Shown here piece by piece: positions 16,457 to 24,589 of a DNA stretch of 64,000 nt. Both the position numbers and the translations under genes were made by a program. The notes beneath the pieces are model-generated. The model worked only from the letters and a program-made list of their open reading frames with translations, made no database searches and had not been told where the DNA came from. The first letter of the stretch is position 1, and the number at the start of each line of letters is the position of its first letter. The stretch is from Actinomycetospora corticicola (lineage in GTDB: Bacteria; Actinomycetota; Actinomycetes; Mycobacteriales; Pseudonocardiaceae), in contig NZ_JACCBN010000001.1 in the NCBI RefSeq assembly GCF_013409505.1, positions 2,666,001 through 2,730,000 on the forward strand. Reading direction: 5' to 3'.

Positions 16457-17980
16457 TCAGGGAGCGCCGGCCGGCGGCACGATCCGCAGCCCGACCGGCG
16501 CCCCCTGCTCGATCAGCCGGATCAGCGCCGCCGTGTCGAGGTGGGCCTCCACGAGGTCGGCGAGCAGGTCGAGCTGCGCGGTGCGGGTGACCGCGAACGA
16601 GGTCGTCCTCGAGATCGTGACGTCCCGGCCGGACAGCGACGCGACCCGCGCCAGCACCCGGCGTCGGAAACCGTCGTTCTCCAGCAGCCCGTGCCAGTGC
16701 GTCCCCAGCACGTTCCCGATGTCGAGCCCTTCCGCGGCTCCGTCGGACGTCCGCACCAACGCCGGCAGCCCGGGGTCCCGGAGCTCGCGTCCGTGGTGGA
16801 TCTCGTAGCCGGCCACGTCCTCGCCGAGCGCGGTGCCGTGCGGGTTGCCGAGGTGCTTGTCGGGGTCGAAGACGACGTCGAAGGCGCCCAACCCGAGGCC
16901 CTCGTGGTGGCCGGGGGCGGCCTCGACGCCGTGCGGGTCGTCGATGGTGCGGGCCAGCATCTGGTAGCCGCCGCAGATGCCGAGCAGGGGCCGGCCGGCG
17001 CGGGCGTGGGCCAGCACGGCGTCGGCGAGCCCGGTCGAGCGCAGCCACGCGAGGTCGGAGACCGTCGCCTTCGAGCCGGGCAGGACGACGAGGTCGGCGC
17101 CGACGAGGTCCGACGGGGCGGTCACGTAGCGCACCGACACGCCGGGCTCGCAGGCCAGCGCGTCGACGTCGGTGCCGTTGGAGACCCGCGGCAGTCGCAC
17201 CACCGCGACCCGCAGCCAGTCCCGGCCGAGGGGCGCTCCGGGGCGACCGACGGTGCCGTCGTGCCCGAGGGAGTCCTCCGCGTCGATCCAGAGGTCGGGG
17301 GCGAACGGGACGACGCCGAGCGTCGGCCGCCCGGTCAGGCGTTCCAGCTGTGCGAGCCCGGGTTCGAGCAGGGCCGGGTCGCCGCGGAACTTGTTGACGA
17401 CGAACCCGCTGACCAGCGCCTGATCGGCGGGTTCGAGCACCGCGACCGTGCCGAACAGGTGCGCCAGCACGCCCCCGCGGTCGATGTCGCCGACGACGAT
17501 CGTCGGCAGCGACCCGGCGCGCGCGAGACCCATGTTGGCGATGTCGGTGGCCCGCAGGTTGATCTCGGCCGGGGAACCGGCGCCCTCGCAGATCACGACG
17601 TCGTGCTCGGCGCGCAGTCGCGCGAGACCTGCCGTCACGATCTCGAGCAGGGCGGGTTTGCGCTCGCGGTAGGACAGCGCGCTGACGCTGCCGTCGACCC
17701 GGCCGTGCACCACGACCTGGCTGGTCCGGTCCGACTCGGGCTTGAGCAGCACCGGGTTGAACGCGACGCTCGGCTCGAGCCCGCACGCCGCCGCCTGCAG
17801 CGCCTGCGCGCGGCCGATCTCCCCGCCGTCGGTGGTGACGACGGAGTTGTTGCTCATGTTCTGCGCCTTGAAGGGGGCGACGTCGACGCCCTGCCGGGCC
17901 AGCCACCGGCAGATCCCGGCGACGAGGACGCTCTTGCCGGCGTCGCTGGTGGTCCCCGCGATAAGGAGGGCGCCGTGCAC
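16457..17980 (-). CDS. cobQ: Cobyric acid synthase CobQ
   Basis: A 507-residue glutamine-dependent amidotransferase that amidates adenosylcobyrinic acid a,c-diamide in cobalamin synthesis. N-terminal ATPase: [20 protein letters not shown] (P-loop-like), [32 protein letters not shown]-terminal class I glutaminase with the Cys nucleophile in [11 protein letters not shown] and a later His in [10 protein letters not shown]. Length is typical for CobQ. No other cobalamin genes are in the window. Confidence 0.93.
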   Translation of the reverse strand: MHGALLIAGTTSDAGKSVLVAGICRWLARQGVDVAPFKAQNMSNNSVVTTDGGEIGRAQALQAAACGLEPSVAFNPVLLKPESDRTSQVVVHGRVDGSVSALSYRERKPALLEIVTAGLARLRAEHDVVICEGAGSPAEINLRATDIANMGLARAGSLPTIVVGDIDRGGVLAHLFGTVAVLEPADQALVSGFVVNKFRGDPALLEPGLAQLERLTGRPTLGVVPFAPDLWIDAEDSLGHDGTVGRPGAPLGRDWLRVAVVRLPRVSNGTDVDALACEPGVSVRYVTAPSDLVGADLVVLPGSKATVSDLAWLRSTGLADAVLAHARAGRPLLGICGGYQMLARTIDDPHGVEAAPGHHEGLGLGAFDVVFDPDKHLGNPHGTALGEDVAGYEIHHGRELRDPGLPALVRTSDGAAEGLDIGNVLGTHWHGLLENDGFRRRVLARVASLSGRDVTISRTTSFAVTRTAQLDLLADLVEAHLDTAALIRLIEQGAPVGLRIVPPAGAP

Positions 17981-18013
17981 GGTCCGAGCCTAGGCGCCCG
18001 CCGGTGCCCACGA

Positions 18014-18442
18014 TCAGCGCGCTCGGGTACCGGCCTCGTCGCCCGACGGTCGGAGGTGTCCGAGGGCCACCACGGGGACGGGCGCGTCCTCGACGAGGCC
18101 GCGCTCGACGGCTTCGACGTCGGGGGCCAGCCGGACGTGGAGGGCGCGGCCGCGATCGCTGAGCGAGACCCGGACCCGCCGTCGGTCCGCCGGATCGACC
18201 CCGCGGTAGACGAGGCCCGACGTCGCCAGCCGGTCGACGACCCGCGTGAGCGTGGAGTCGTTGAGCCCGGTCCCCGCGACGAGGTCCCCCATGGCGAGGT
18301 CGCCGTCGGCGGCGAGCGCGGCGAGGACCAGCCAGTGCGGTAGCGGCACGCCCTCGCGGGCGGTGATCGCCTCGACCTGCGCGCCGACCAGGGCCAGCGC
18401 CCGGTGCAGGGAGAGCGCGAGCGATCCCACGTCCTCGGCCAT
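18014..18442 (-). CDS. MarR-family regulator
   Basis: A 142-residue MarR protein: LPHWLVLAALAADGDLAMGD, LVAGTGLNDSTLTRVVDRLA recognition helix and wing YRGVDPADRRRVRVSLSDRG. ATG 18442 follows a GAGGCTC sequence. It diverges from the amide-sensor-like gene and formamidase. An ATATTC-type sequence lies in the 82-bp gap (around 18474-18481), so it may regulate that module. Confidence 0.84.
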   Translation of the reverse strand: MAEDVGSLALSLHRALALVGAQVEAITAREGVPLPHWLVLAALAADGDLAMGDLVAGTGLNDSTLTRVVDRLATSGLVYRGVDPADRRRVRVSLSDRGRALHVRLAPDVEAVERGLVEDAPVPVVALGHLRPSGDEAGTRAR

Positions 18443-18524
18443 CGAGCCTCCTCGCCCGTCGCTCCCACGTGAGAATATCCCGACGGTGGCCGCGCCGGAC
18501 GAGCCGTGGCCCGACGGAGGCCCC

Positions 18525-19592
18525 ATGGACGCGAACCCGTTCCGCGTGACCATGGTGCTGCCCCTGCGTGGCCCCGCCGGCCTGTTCGCACCGTCCTGCG
18601 AGGCCGTGATCGCGCTCGCCGTGGCCCAGATCAACGCGCGGGGCGGCATCCGCGGCCGCGAGGTGGTGGCCGAGGTGCTCGACGGCGGGCGGGACCCGAC
18701 GGTGGTCGCCGCGGACGTCGCCGGCCGGATCGCCCGGGGCCGGGTCGACGCGGTGAGTGGATGGCACATCTCGTCGGTCCGCCGGGCGCTGGTGCCCGTC
18801 GTCGCCGGCCGGGTCCCGTACGCCTACCCGTCGCTGTACGAGGGCGGCGAGGACCGGGCCGGCGTCTTCTGCTGCGGCGAGACCCCGGACCAGCAGATCG
18901 CCCCCGCCCTGCGCTGGCTGCGCGACGAGGTCGGTGCCCGACGCTGGTACGTGGTCGGGGACGACTACGTCTGGCCCCGCGTGTCCGCCCGGGCGGTGCG
19001 CACCTTCGCCCACGAGCTGGGGCTCGACGTCGTCGGGCAGTCCTTCGTGCCGCTGGGGACGGGTGAGGTCGGGCGGCTGGTGGACCGGGTCGAGGCCTCC
19101 GCGTGCGACGGCGTGCTCATGCTCCTCGTGGGCCAGGACGCGGTGGAGTTCAACCGCGAGTTCGCCCGGCGGGGCCTCGCCGGCCGACTCGTGCGCTTCA
19201 GCCCGCTGATGGAGGAGAACATGCTCCTCGCCAGTGGCGCCGACGCGACCACGGACCTGTTCGTCGCCTCGGCCTACTTCCGGTCCCTCGCGACGACGGG
19301 GGCGCTCGACCTGCTCGGCGACTACGTGCGGGCCCACGGCCCCGACGCACCGGCGCTGAGCAGCGCGGCCGAGAGCTGCTACGAGGGCCTGCGCACGCTC
19401 GCCGCCCTCGCCGACCGGGCCGCCGACGACCGGCCGGAGGCCTGGGACGCGGTCGTCGACGGGACGGCGTGGGAGGGGCCCCGGGGCACCGTGGAGTTCC
19501 GGGGACGGCAGGCCAGCCAGTCGGTGCACCTCGCCGTCGCCGACGGCGTCGACTTCGACGTGCTCACCGCGCTGCCGGCCGTCGCCCCTTGA
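18525..19592 (+). CDS. Cytoplasmic type 1 periplasmic-binding-protein-fold sensor (AmiC/FmdD-like)
   Basis: A 355-residue Leu/Ile/Val-binding-protein fold: FRVTMVLPLRGPAGLFAPSC, VAQINARGGIRGREVVAEVL, VDAVSGWHISSVRRALVPVV, RWYVVGDDYVWPRVSARAVR. There is no signal peptide or lipobox, so it should be cytoplasmic like AmiC, the amide sensor of the P. aeruginosa amidase operon. A formamidase gene lies 57 bp downstream. CGGAGG precedes ATG 18525. It probably senses formamide or another short amide. Its output partner is unclear since no AmiR-like antiterminator is visible. Confidence 0.75.
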   Translation: MDANPFRVTMVLPLRGPAGLFAPSCEAVIALAVAQINARGGIRGREVVAEVLDGGRDPTVVAADVAGRIARGRVDAVSGWHISSVRRALVPVVAGRVPYAYPSLYEGGEDRAGVFCCGETPDQQIAPALRWLRDEVGARRWYVVGDDYVWPRVSARAVRTFAHELGLDVVGQSFVPLGTGEVGRLVDRVEASACDGVLMLLVGQDAVEFNREFARRGLAGRLVRFSPLMEENMLLASGADATTDLFVASAYFRSLATTGALDLLGDYVRAHGPDAPALSSAAESCYEGLRTLAALADRAADDRPEAWDAVVDGTAWEGPRGTVEFRGRQASQSVHLAVADGVDFDVLTALPAVAP

Positions 19593-19611
19593 CGCGACTC
19601 CCCCGACGGTA

Positions 19612-19625
19612 TTCCCATATGGGAA
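19612..19625. promoter_or_regulatory. Perfect palindrome before formamidase
   Basis: TTCCCATATGGGAA is a perfect 14-bp palindrome, an AT-containing island in the 57-bp gap between the sensor and formamidase genes and about 25 bp before the GTG start. It is a candidate operator for the adjacent MarR or another regulator. Confidence 0.5.
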
Positions 19626-19649
19626 CAACTCGTCGATGGGGAGGCCGTC

Positions 19650-20900
19650 GTGCCCGACACCGTGTTCCGTGTGGACCAGTCGAAGTCGATGCGGGAGCAG
19701 GAGGTCCCGGGCCACAACCGCTGGCACCCCGACATCCCGCCGGCGGCCTCGGTCCGGCCCGGCGACGTGTTCCGGATCGAGTGCAAGGACTGGACCGACG
19801 GTCAGGTCCGCAACGACGACTCCGCGAACGACATCCGCGACATGGTCCTCGACCACAACCACATGCTCTCCGGCCCGATCGAGATCGAGGGGGCGGAACC
19901 GGGCGACCTGCTCGTCGTCGACTACCTCGACCTCGGACCCACCCACGGCGGCGCTCCCGGGATCGGGTCGCAGGCCGGCCAGGGCTGGGGCTACACCGGC
20001 ATCTTCGCGAAGAGCAACGGCGGCGGGTTCCTCACCGACCACTTCCCCGACCCGGGCAAGGCCATCTGGGACTTCGAGGGCAAGTACGCCACCTCCCGGC
20101 ACCTGCCCGGCGTCCGGATCGCCTCGAACGTGCACGCAGGGCTGGCCGGCTGCGCACCGTCCGCCGAGCTGCTCGCCGAGTGGAACCGCCGCGAGCAGGC
20201 CCTCATCGACACCGACCCGGACCGGGTGCCGCCGCTCGCCCTGCCGCCGCTGCCCGAGCACGCGCTGCTGGGCACGATGGCGAGCGGCGACGTCGAGCGT
20301 GCCGCCCGGGAGGCCGCCCGCACGGTGCCGCCGCGCGAGCACGGCGGGAACGTCGACATCAAGAACCTCTCGATCGGCTCCCGCGTGCTCTACCCGGTCT
20401 ACGTCCCGGGCGCGAAGTTCTCGATCGGCGACCTGCACTTCGCCCAGGGCGACGGTGAGATCAGCTTCTGCGGTGCGGTGGAGATGGGCGGTTACGCCGA
20501 CGTCCACGTCGACCTGATCAAGGACGGCGTCGCGAAGTACAAGGCCACGATGCCGATCTTCCAGCCCGGTCGGCACGAGCCCCGCTACGACGACTTCGTC
20601 TCCTTCATCGGCATCTCGGTCGACGAGGCGGGCGACCAGCACTACATGAACGCGACGATCGCCTACCGTCGGGCCTGTCTCCAGGCGATCGACTACCTGA
20701 CCCAGTTCGGCTACACCGGCGAGCAGGCGTACCTGATCCTGTGCGCCGCGCCCGTCGAGGGCCGCGTCAGCGGCATCGTCGACATCCCGAACGCCTGTTG
20801 CTCGCTCTACGTCCCGACCGGCATCTTCGACGTCGACATCCGCCCCGGCCACGACGGTCCCGCGCGCGTCGACCGCGGCCAGTGCGCCACCGCGAGCTGA
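19650..20900 (+). CDS. fmdA: Formamidase (acetamidase/formamidase family)
   Basis: A 416-residue FmdA-type enzyme hydrolysing formamide to formate and ammonia: GHNRWHPDIPPAASVRPGDV, ANDIRDMVLDHNHMLSGPIE, GCAPSAELLAEWNRRE, VPGAKFSIGDLHFAQGDGEI, CGAVEMGGYADVHVDLI are characteristic. Length matches known formamidases (about 400-410). GTG start follows GGGGAGG. An amide-sensor-like gene precedes it and a MetX-like hydrolase follows 9 bp after the stop, suggesting one operon for nitrogen acquisition from small amides. Confidence 0.92.
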   Translation: MPDTVFRVDQSKSMREQEVPGHNRWHPDIPPAASVRPGDVFRIECKDWTDGQVRNDDSANDIRDMVLDHNHMLSGPIEIEGAEPGDLLVVDYLDLGPTHGGAPGIGSQAGQGWGYTGIFAKSNGGGFLTDHFPDPGKAIWDFEGKYATSRHLPGVRIASNVHAGLAGCAPSAELLAEWNRREQALIDTDPDRVPPLALPPLPEHALLGTMASGDVERAAREAARTVPPREHGGNVDIKNLSIGSRVLYPVYVPGAKFSIGDLHFAQGDGEISFCGAVEMGGYADVHVDLIKDGVAKYKATMPIFQPGRHEPRYDDFVSFIGISVDEAGDQHYMNATIAYRRACLQAIDYLTQFGYTGEQAYLILCAAPVEGRVSGIVDIPNACCSLYVPTGIFDVDIRPGHDGPARVDRGQCATAS

Positions 20901-20909
20901 GGAGCCACG

Positions 20910-21944
20910 ATGCCCGCCCCGACCGACTTCGAGGTGTTCGACCTCGGTGACGTGGTCCTGCAGCACGGTGCGACGCTGCGCGGCGCCCACCTGGCCTACC
21001 GGACCTACGGCACGCTCAACGCCGACAAGAGCAACGCGATCGTCTACCCGACCTGGTACTCCGGGCGGCACACCGACAACGAGTGGCTGATCGGGGCGGA
21101 CAAGGCCCTGGACCCCGACGAGTGGTTCATCATCGTGCCGAACATGCTCGGCAACGGGTTGTCCTCCTCGCCGAGCAACACGCCGCCGCCCTACGACCGC
21201 GCGCGGTTCCCGCACGTGACGTTCCACGACCAGGTCGAGTGCCAGTACCGCCTCGTCACCGAGCACTTCGGCATCGGAACGCTGCCGCTGGTGACGGGCT
21301 GGTCGATGGGCGCCGGCCAGACCTACCAGTGGGCCGTGAGCCACCCGGAGATGGTCCAGCGGGCCGTGCCGTTCTGCGGGTCGAGCCGGACCGCGCCGCA
21401 CAACCAGGTCTTCCTCGAATCGATCTCCGCCGCGCTGCGCGCCGACGCCGCCTTCGCCGGCGGGTGGTACCGCGACGACGCATGGCCGACGACGGGGCTC
21501 CGGGCGTTCGCCCGGGTCTACGCCGGGTGGGGCTTCTCGCAGGCGTTCTACTGGCAGGAGGAGTGGCGGAAGCTGGGGTTCTCCTCGCTCGAGGACTTCC
21601 TGATCGGCTTCTGGGAGGCGTTCTTCCTCGACGAGCGGGACCCGAACAACCTGCTCGCCATGGCGTGGACGTGGTTCCACGGGGACGTCGGGCAGACCCC
21701 CGGGTTCGACGGCGACACCGTCGCCGCGCTCGCCTCCATCCGCTGCCCCGTCCTCGCGATGCCGGCCGAGAAGGACCTGTACTTCCCGCCCGAGGACGAG
21801 CAGTGGGCCTCCCAGCACATCCCCGACGGCGAGGTCCGGGTCATCCCCGGGGTCTGGGGCCACTTCGCGGGCGGCGGACAGAACCCCGACGACACCGCGT
21901 TCATCGACCAGGGCATCCGCGACATGCTCGCCCGGGAGGTCTGA
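20910..21944 (+). CDS. Alpha/beta hydrolase of homoserine-acetyltransferase-like type
   Basis: A 344-residue protein related to MetX: LRGAHLAYRTYGTLNADKSN, IVPNMLGNGLSSSPSNT, nucleophile elbow TGWSMGAGQTYQWAVSHPEM (Ser), Asp in PAEKDLYFPPEDE, His in WGHFAGGGQNPDDT. It lies 9 bp downstream of formamidase, so it is probably co-transcribed and may hydrolyse an ester or amide that feeds formamide. MetX itself makes O-acetylhomoserine, but nothing here points to methionine synthesis. Confidence 0.78.
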   Translation: MPAPTDFEVFDLGDVVLQHGATLRGAHLAYRTYGTLNADKSNAIVYPTWYSGRHTDNEWLIGADKALDPDEWFIIVPNMLGNGLSSSPSNTPPPYDRARFPHVTFHDQVECQYRLVTEHFGIGTLPLVTGWSMGAGQTYQWAVSHPEMVQRAVPFCGSSRTAPHNQVFLESISAALRADAAFAGGWYRDDAWPTTGLRAFARVYAGWGFSQAFYWQEEWRKLGFSSLEDFLIGFWEAFFLDERDPNNLLAMAWTWFHGDVGQTPGFDGDTVAALASIRCPVLAMPAEKDLYFPPEDEQWASQHIPDGEVRVIPGVWGHFAGGGQNPDDTAFIDQGIRDMLAREV

Positions 21945-21966
21945 GCGCCCCTCACCAGCAGTCGGG

Positions 21967-22209
21967 TCAGCAACCCGGCCGGTCGCCCTCGGCGTGCCAC
22001 GGCACCACCCCGATGAGCACGTCCGGGAGGTCCGCCACGTCGAACTCGAGGCGCCGCCAGAAGGCGCGCTCCCGGGCCTGCGCCTCGTCGTCGTAGGGGC
22101 CGTAGCAGTCGGCGTGGCCCGTGACGGGATCGATGACCAGGACCATGTACCCGTCCGCACCGGACGTCCCGCCCTCGCCGTTCGCCCGCGCCGTCTCCTC
22201 GGTGAACAT
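21967..22209 (-). CDS. Small hypothetical protein
   Basis: An 80-residue acidic protein, MFTEETARANGEGGTSGADG then YMVLVIDPVTGHADCYGPYD and FWRRLEFDVADLPDVLIGVV. GGAGGAGACGGTC precedes ATG 22209, a strong ribosome-binding site. Coding character looks genuine, but I recognise no family. A related in-frame start at 22305 lacks support. Confidence 0.6.
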   Translation of the reverse strand: MFTEETARANGEGGTSGADGYMVLVIDPVTGHADCYGPYDDEAQARERAFWRRLEFDVADLPDVLIGVVPWHAEGDRPGC

Positions 22210-22360
22210 GACCGTCTCCTCCGCGTGATCGGCGGGGACCCGTGCCCGCGCCGTTGAGGAGAAGCGTCGTCCGGTCGGTGGGGATGCGGTGTCCGCCGGA
22301 CGCACGGTGGCGTGGAGGACGCACGTGTCCCCCGATCATCCGACCCCGACTGCGGCGTCG

Positions 22361-23656
22361 TCATGGTCCGGCTCGGCTGGTGTAGGTGTGGCCGGTCGGG
22401 GTGGTGGTCTGGACGGTGTGCGGCTGGTCGCCGAGCCCGTCGTGGACGACCCGGTGACGCCAGCCGGGCAGTTCCTTGTCCTGGTTGTGGCGCACGCAGC
22501 CGCCGCGGCCGTTCCCGAAACTGGTCGGCCCGCCGGCTTTGGAGCCCGTGATGTGGTCGATGTGGCGGATGGGGGCGGTGCAGAACGCCTCACGGCACCA
22601 GCCGTGGTCGCGCCAGGTGATCAGCTTGGTGAGGAACCCGTCGAACAGGCGCCGCTGGGTCTCCCCGCCGATCAGGGTGCCGTGGGCGGGGTGGGTGAAC
22701 AGTCGCCGCCACCACCGCCGCCCCTTGGAGCTGGACAGGATGTCGCGGACGATGCCGGCGGGGAGCGGCCCGTGCCCGATGAGTTCCCCGGTGCCCGCGT
22801 CCTGGAAGTCGGTGAGCGTGTCGAGGGGCAGGACGATCCCGACCTCGACGTTCACGTCCTCCGCGCGGGCCTGTCCGGTGAGGCGTTCGACGAGGGTGTC
22901 GGCGACGATCTGGTCGCGGTTGCGGCCGTCGGTGTCGCCGGTGGCGATCAACGAGTCGGCGTGTTTCCGCAGCGCGGCCAGGCAGGCGACGCCCTGTTCG
23001 ACCGGCAACAGCCCGGAGAGCACGCTCATGGTGTCCGGCGCGGGGCGCAGGGTGACCCGCCGGTCCTTGCGCGTTGCGCGGGCGCGGGCGACGAACCCGG
23101 CGGGATCGGCCTGATAGGCCAGCTTCTTCACGGCCGCCAGCGCCTGCTTGCGGCCCAGCTCGTCGAGCCCGGCCTCGGCGCACTGCTGGTCCACGAGGGC
23201 GCGGAGTTCGGGGTCGAGGTGGTCGGTCAGCGACACGATCTGCTCGGCGAGGGACTCGCTGATCCGCCCGGCGACCAGGGCGGCCCGGGTGCAGGGCAGG
23301 TCGGTCGCCAGCGCCCGCGCGACGGACAGGCGTCGGTCGGCGACGTGCGGGGAGACGTGCGCGGCGAGGGCGATCTGGTCGGCGATACCGCGGCTCAATT
23401 CCTCCGGGTCCAGCGAGCCGTCGTGGATGTGGGCGATCTGTGCTTCGACCTGGGCGCGGCCGAAGGTGACCATCGCGGTGTGCTGGGCGGCGGCGACGGT
23501 GGAGCGCAGCTGTTCGAGGACCGCGATCCGATCCACGCACCCGGCGCCCTGATCGCCAAGAGCGGGCTCGGTGGGCAGCGAGGCGAGCTCGACCAGGCGG
23601 GCGTGGATCGCGGTCAGCTCGGCGCTGACCGCGTCCACCACCCGGTTCGAACTCAT
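22361..23656 (-). CDS. DUF222 / HNH endonuclease-domain protein (13E12-type)
   Basis: A 431-residue protein of the actinobacterial 13E12 family: N-terminal helical DUF222 (ELTAIHARLVELASLPTEPA, RISESLAEQIVSLTDHLDPE) and C-terminal HNH nuclease motif (DHGWCREAFCTAPIRHIDHI, GRGGCVRHNQDKELPGWRHR). The family occurs in many copies in actinobacterial genomes and its role is unproven. It has no transposon ends or partner genes here, so I do not call it mobile. Confidence 0.85.
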   Translation of the reverse strand: MSSNRVVDAVSAELTAIHARLVELASLPTEPALGDQGAGCVDRIAVLEQLRSTVAAAQHTAMVTFGRAQVEAQIAHIHDGSLDPEELSRGIADQIALAAHVSPHVADRRLSVARALATDLPCTRAALVAGRISESLAEQIVSLTDHLDPELRALVDQQCAEAGLDELGRKQALAAVKKLAYQADPAGFVARARATRKDRRVTLRPAPDTMSVLSGLLPVEQGVACLAALRKHADSLIATGDTDGRNRDQIVADTLVERLTGQARAEDVNVEVGIVLPLDTLTDFQDAGTGELIGHGPLPAGIVRDILSSSKGRRWWRRLFTHPAHGTLIGGETQRRLFDGFLTKLITWRDHGWCREAFCTAPIRHIDHITGSKAGGPTSFGNGRGGCVRHNQDKELPGWRHRVVHDGLGDQPHTVQTTTPTGHTYTSRAGP

Positions 23657-23802
23657 GTTCGCACGCTAGCAGCGACCCCCGACAATCACGGCTGCCTCGA
23701 GGCTCCCACCTGCGACGATGCGGCGAACCTGTCACTGGACGCCAGCAACGACGCTTCGCTGCCACAGGGACAGGACTGCCAACCGGATACGAGGACCCGC
23801 CG

Positions 23803-24255
23803 TCAGGACGACGGGGCCAGCTGCGCGGCGAGGCCCTCGAGGCACCACTCCCACCCGGTCCGCATGCCCTCCACCGCCGCCTGCCCGGAGAGCCCGTCGA
23901 CGGTCAGCTCGAGCCGCGTCCCGTCGTCGACCGGCACGAGCAGGACCGTGCACCGGGAGGACTCGTTCATGTCCTCCCCCTCGGTGCGCACGTCCATCAC
24001 GAGCCGCTCCACCGGCTCGAAGACGACGTAGGTCGCCGTCTCGCGGTAGGCGTCACCGGCCGGGCGGGGGCCGAAGCGGATCCGGTAGCCGCCGTCGGTC
24101 CGCGCGTCCACCTCGCAGCTCGACACGAGCCACTCCGGGTCGGGGCAGACCCAGCGCTCCAGCAGGTCCGCGCGGGCGAACGCGGCCCAGACGCGGTCGG
24201 GTGCCGCGGCGTAGGTGCGGTCGAGATCGAACGAGAGCAGCGGCGTGGGGGTCAT
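23803..24255 (-). CDS. AHSA1/SRPBCC-family protein paired with ArsR
   Basis: A 150-residue START-like protein: DLDRTYAAAPDRVWAAFARA, WVCPDPEWLVSSCEVDARTD, YVVFEPVERLVMDVRTEGED, MRTGWEWCLEGLAAQLA. Its ATG (24255) overlaps the ArsR stop by 4 bases (ATGA), the classic arrangement of ArsR plus AHSA1 pairs. The ligand is unknown. Confidence 0.84.
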   Translation of the reverse strand: MTPTPLLSFDLDRTYAAAPDRVWAAFARADLLERWVCPDPEWLVSSCEVDARTDGGYRIRFGPRPAGDAYRETATYVVFEPVERLVMDVRTEGEDMNESSRCTVLLVPVDDGTRLELTVDGLSGQAAVEGMRTGWEWCLEGLAAQLAPSS

Positions 24256-24557
24256 GTCTCCTCCAGGAGGGTGCCGAGGGCGTCGAGCCGGGTCGACCAG
24301 AGCGCCCGTTGGTGCGCGGTCCACGTGGCCACCTCGACCAGCGCGTCGTCGCGCAGCCGGCACTCGCGCACCCGACCCCGCTTGACGGTGGCGATCAACC
24401 CCGCCTCCTCGAGCACGCGGACGTGCTTGAGGACGGCCGGCAACGACATCGCCGTCGGGGCCACGAGGTCCCCGACCGCGACCGGGCCGCGGGCGAGCTG
24501 CTCGACGAAGGCGATGCGGGTGGGATCGCCCAGCGCCGCGAACTGTTGGTGAACCAC
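24252..24557 (-). CDS. ArsR-family regulator (SRPBCC-linked)
   Basis: A 101-residue winged-helix repressor: FAALGDPTRIAFVEQLARGP, TAMSLPAVLKHVRVLEEAGL recognition helix, wing VKRGRVRECRLRD, and WTAHQRALWSTRLDALGTLL. No metal-binding cysteines, consistent with the non-metal subgroup. GTG 24557 is preferred. A -35-like TTGACG (24593-24588) and GACAGT (24570-24565) fit a nearly leaderless transcript. A TTG start at 24593 is possible. The palindrome at 24549-24566 overlaps the start, implying autorepression. Confidence 0.82.
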   Translation of the reverse strand: MVHQQFAALGDPTRIAFVEQLARGPVAVGDLVAPTAMSLPAVLKHVRVLEEAGLIATVKRGRVRECRLRDDALVEVATWTAHQRALWSTRLDALGTLLEET

Positions 24558-24566
24558 ACGGTTAAC
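24549..24566. promoter_or_regulatory. ArsR operator candidate GTGAACC-N4-GGTTAAC
   Basis: An 18-bp palindrome with one arm mismatch, covering the proposed GTG start and the base of the -10. Such GTTAACC/GGTTAAC arms suit autoregulatory ArsR proteins. Confidence 0.55.
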
Positions 24567-24589
24567 TGTCGTGCTCGGAGAGGCTTCCG

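Noticed and set aside
20910-21944. Methionine biosynthesis gene metX
   Set aside because: The context is formamidase, not methionine genes, and a hydrolase role is equally compatible with the fold.
16344-22364. A 2006-codon open frame on the minus strand and other very long frames (for example 12720-15890, 27551-30073, 2080-4833)
   Set aside because: They run antisense or out of phase to strongly recognised genes and their translations are Arg/Pro/Gly- or Asp/Gly-rich low complexity, as expected from high-GC third-position bias.
22361-23656. HNH protein as a homing endonuclease or mobile element
   Set aside because: DUF222/HNH proteins are dispersed normal genes in actinobacteria; there are no terminal repeats, intron boundaries or partner genes here.
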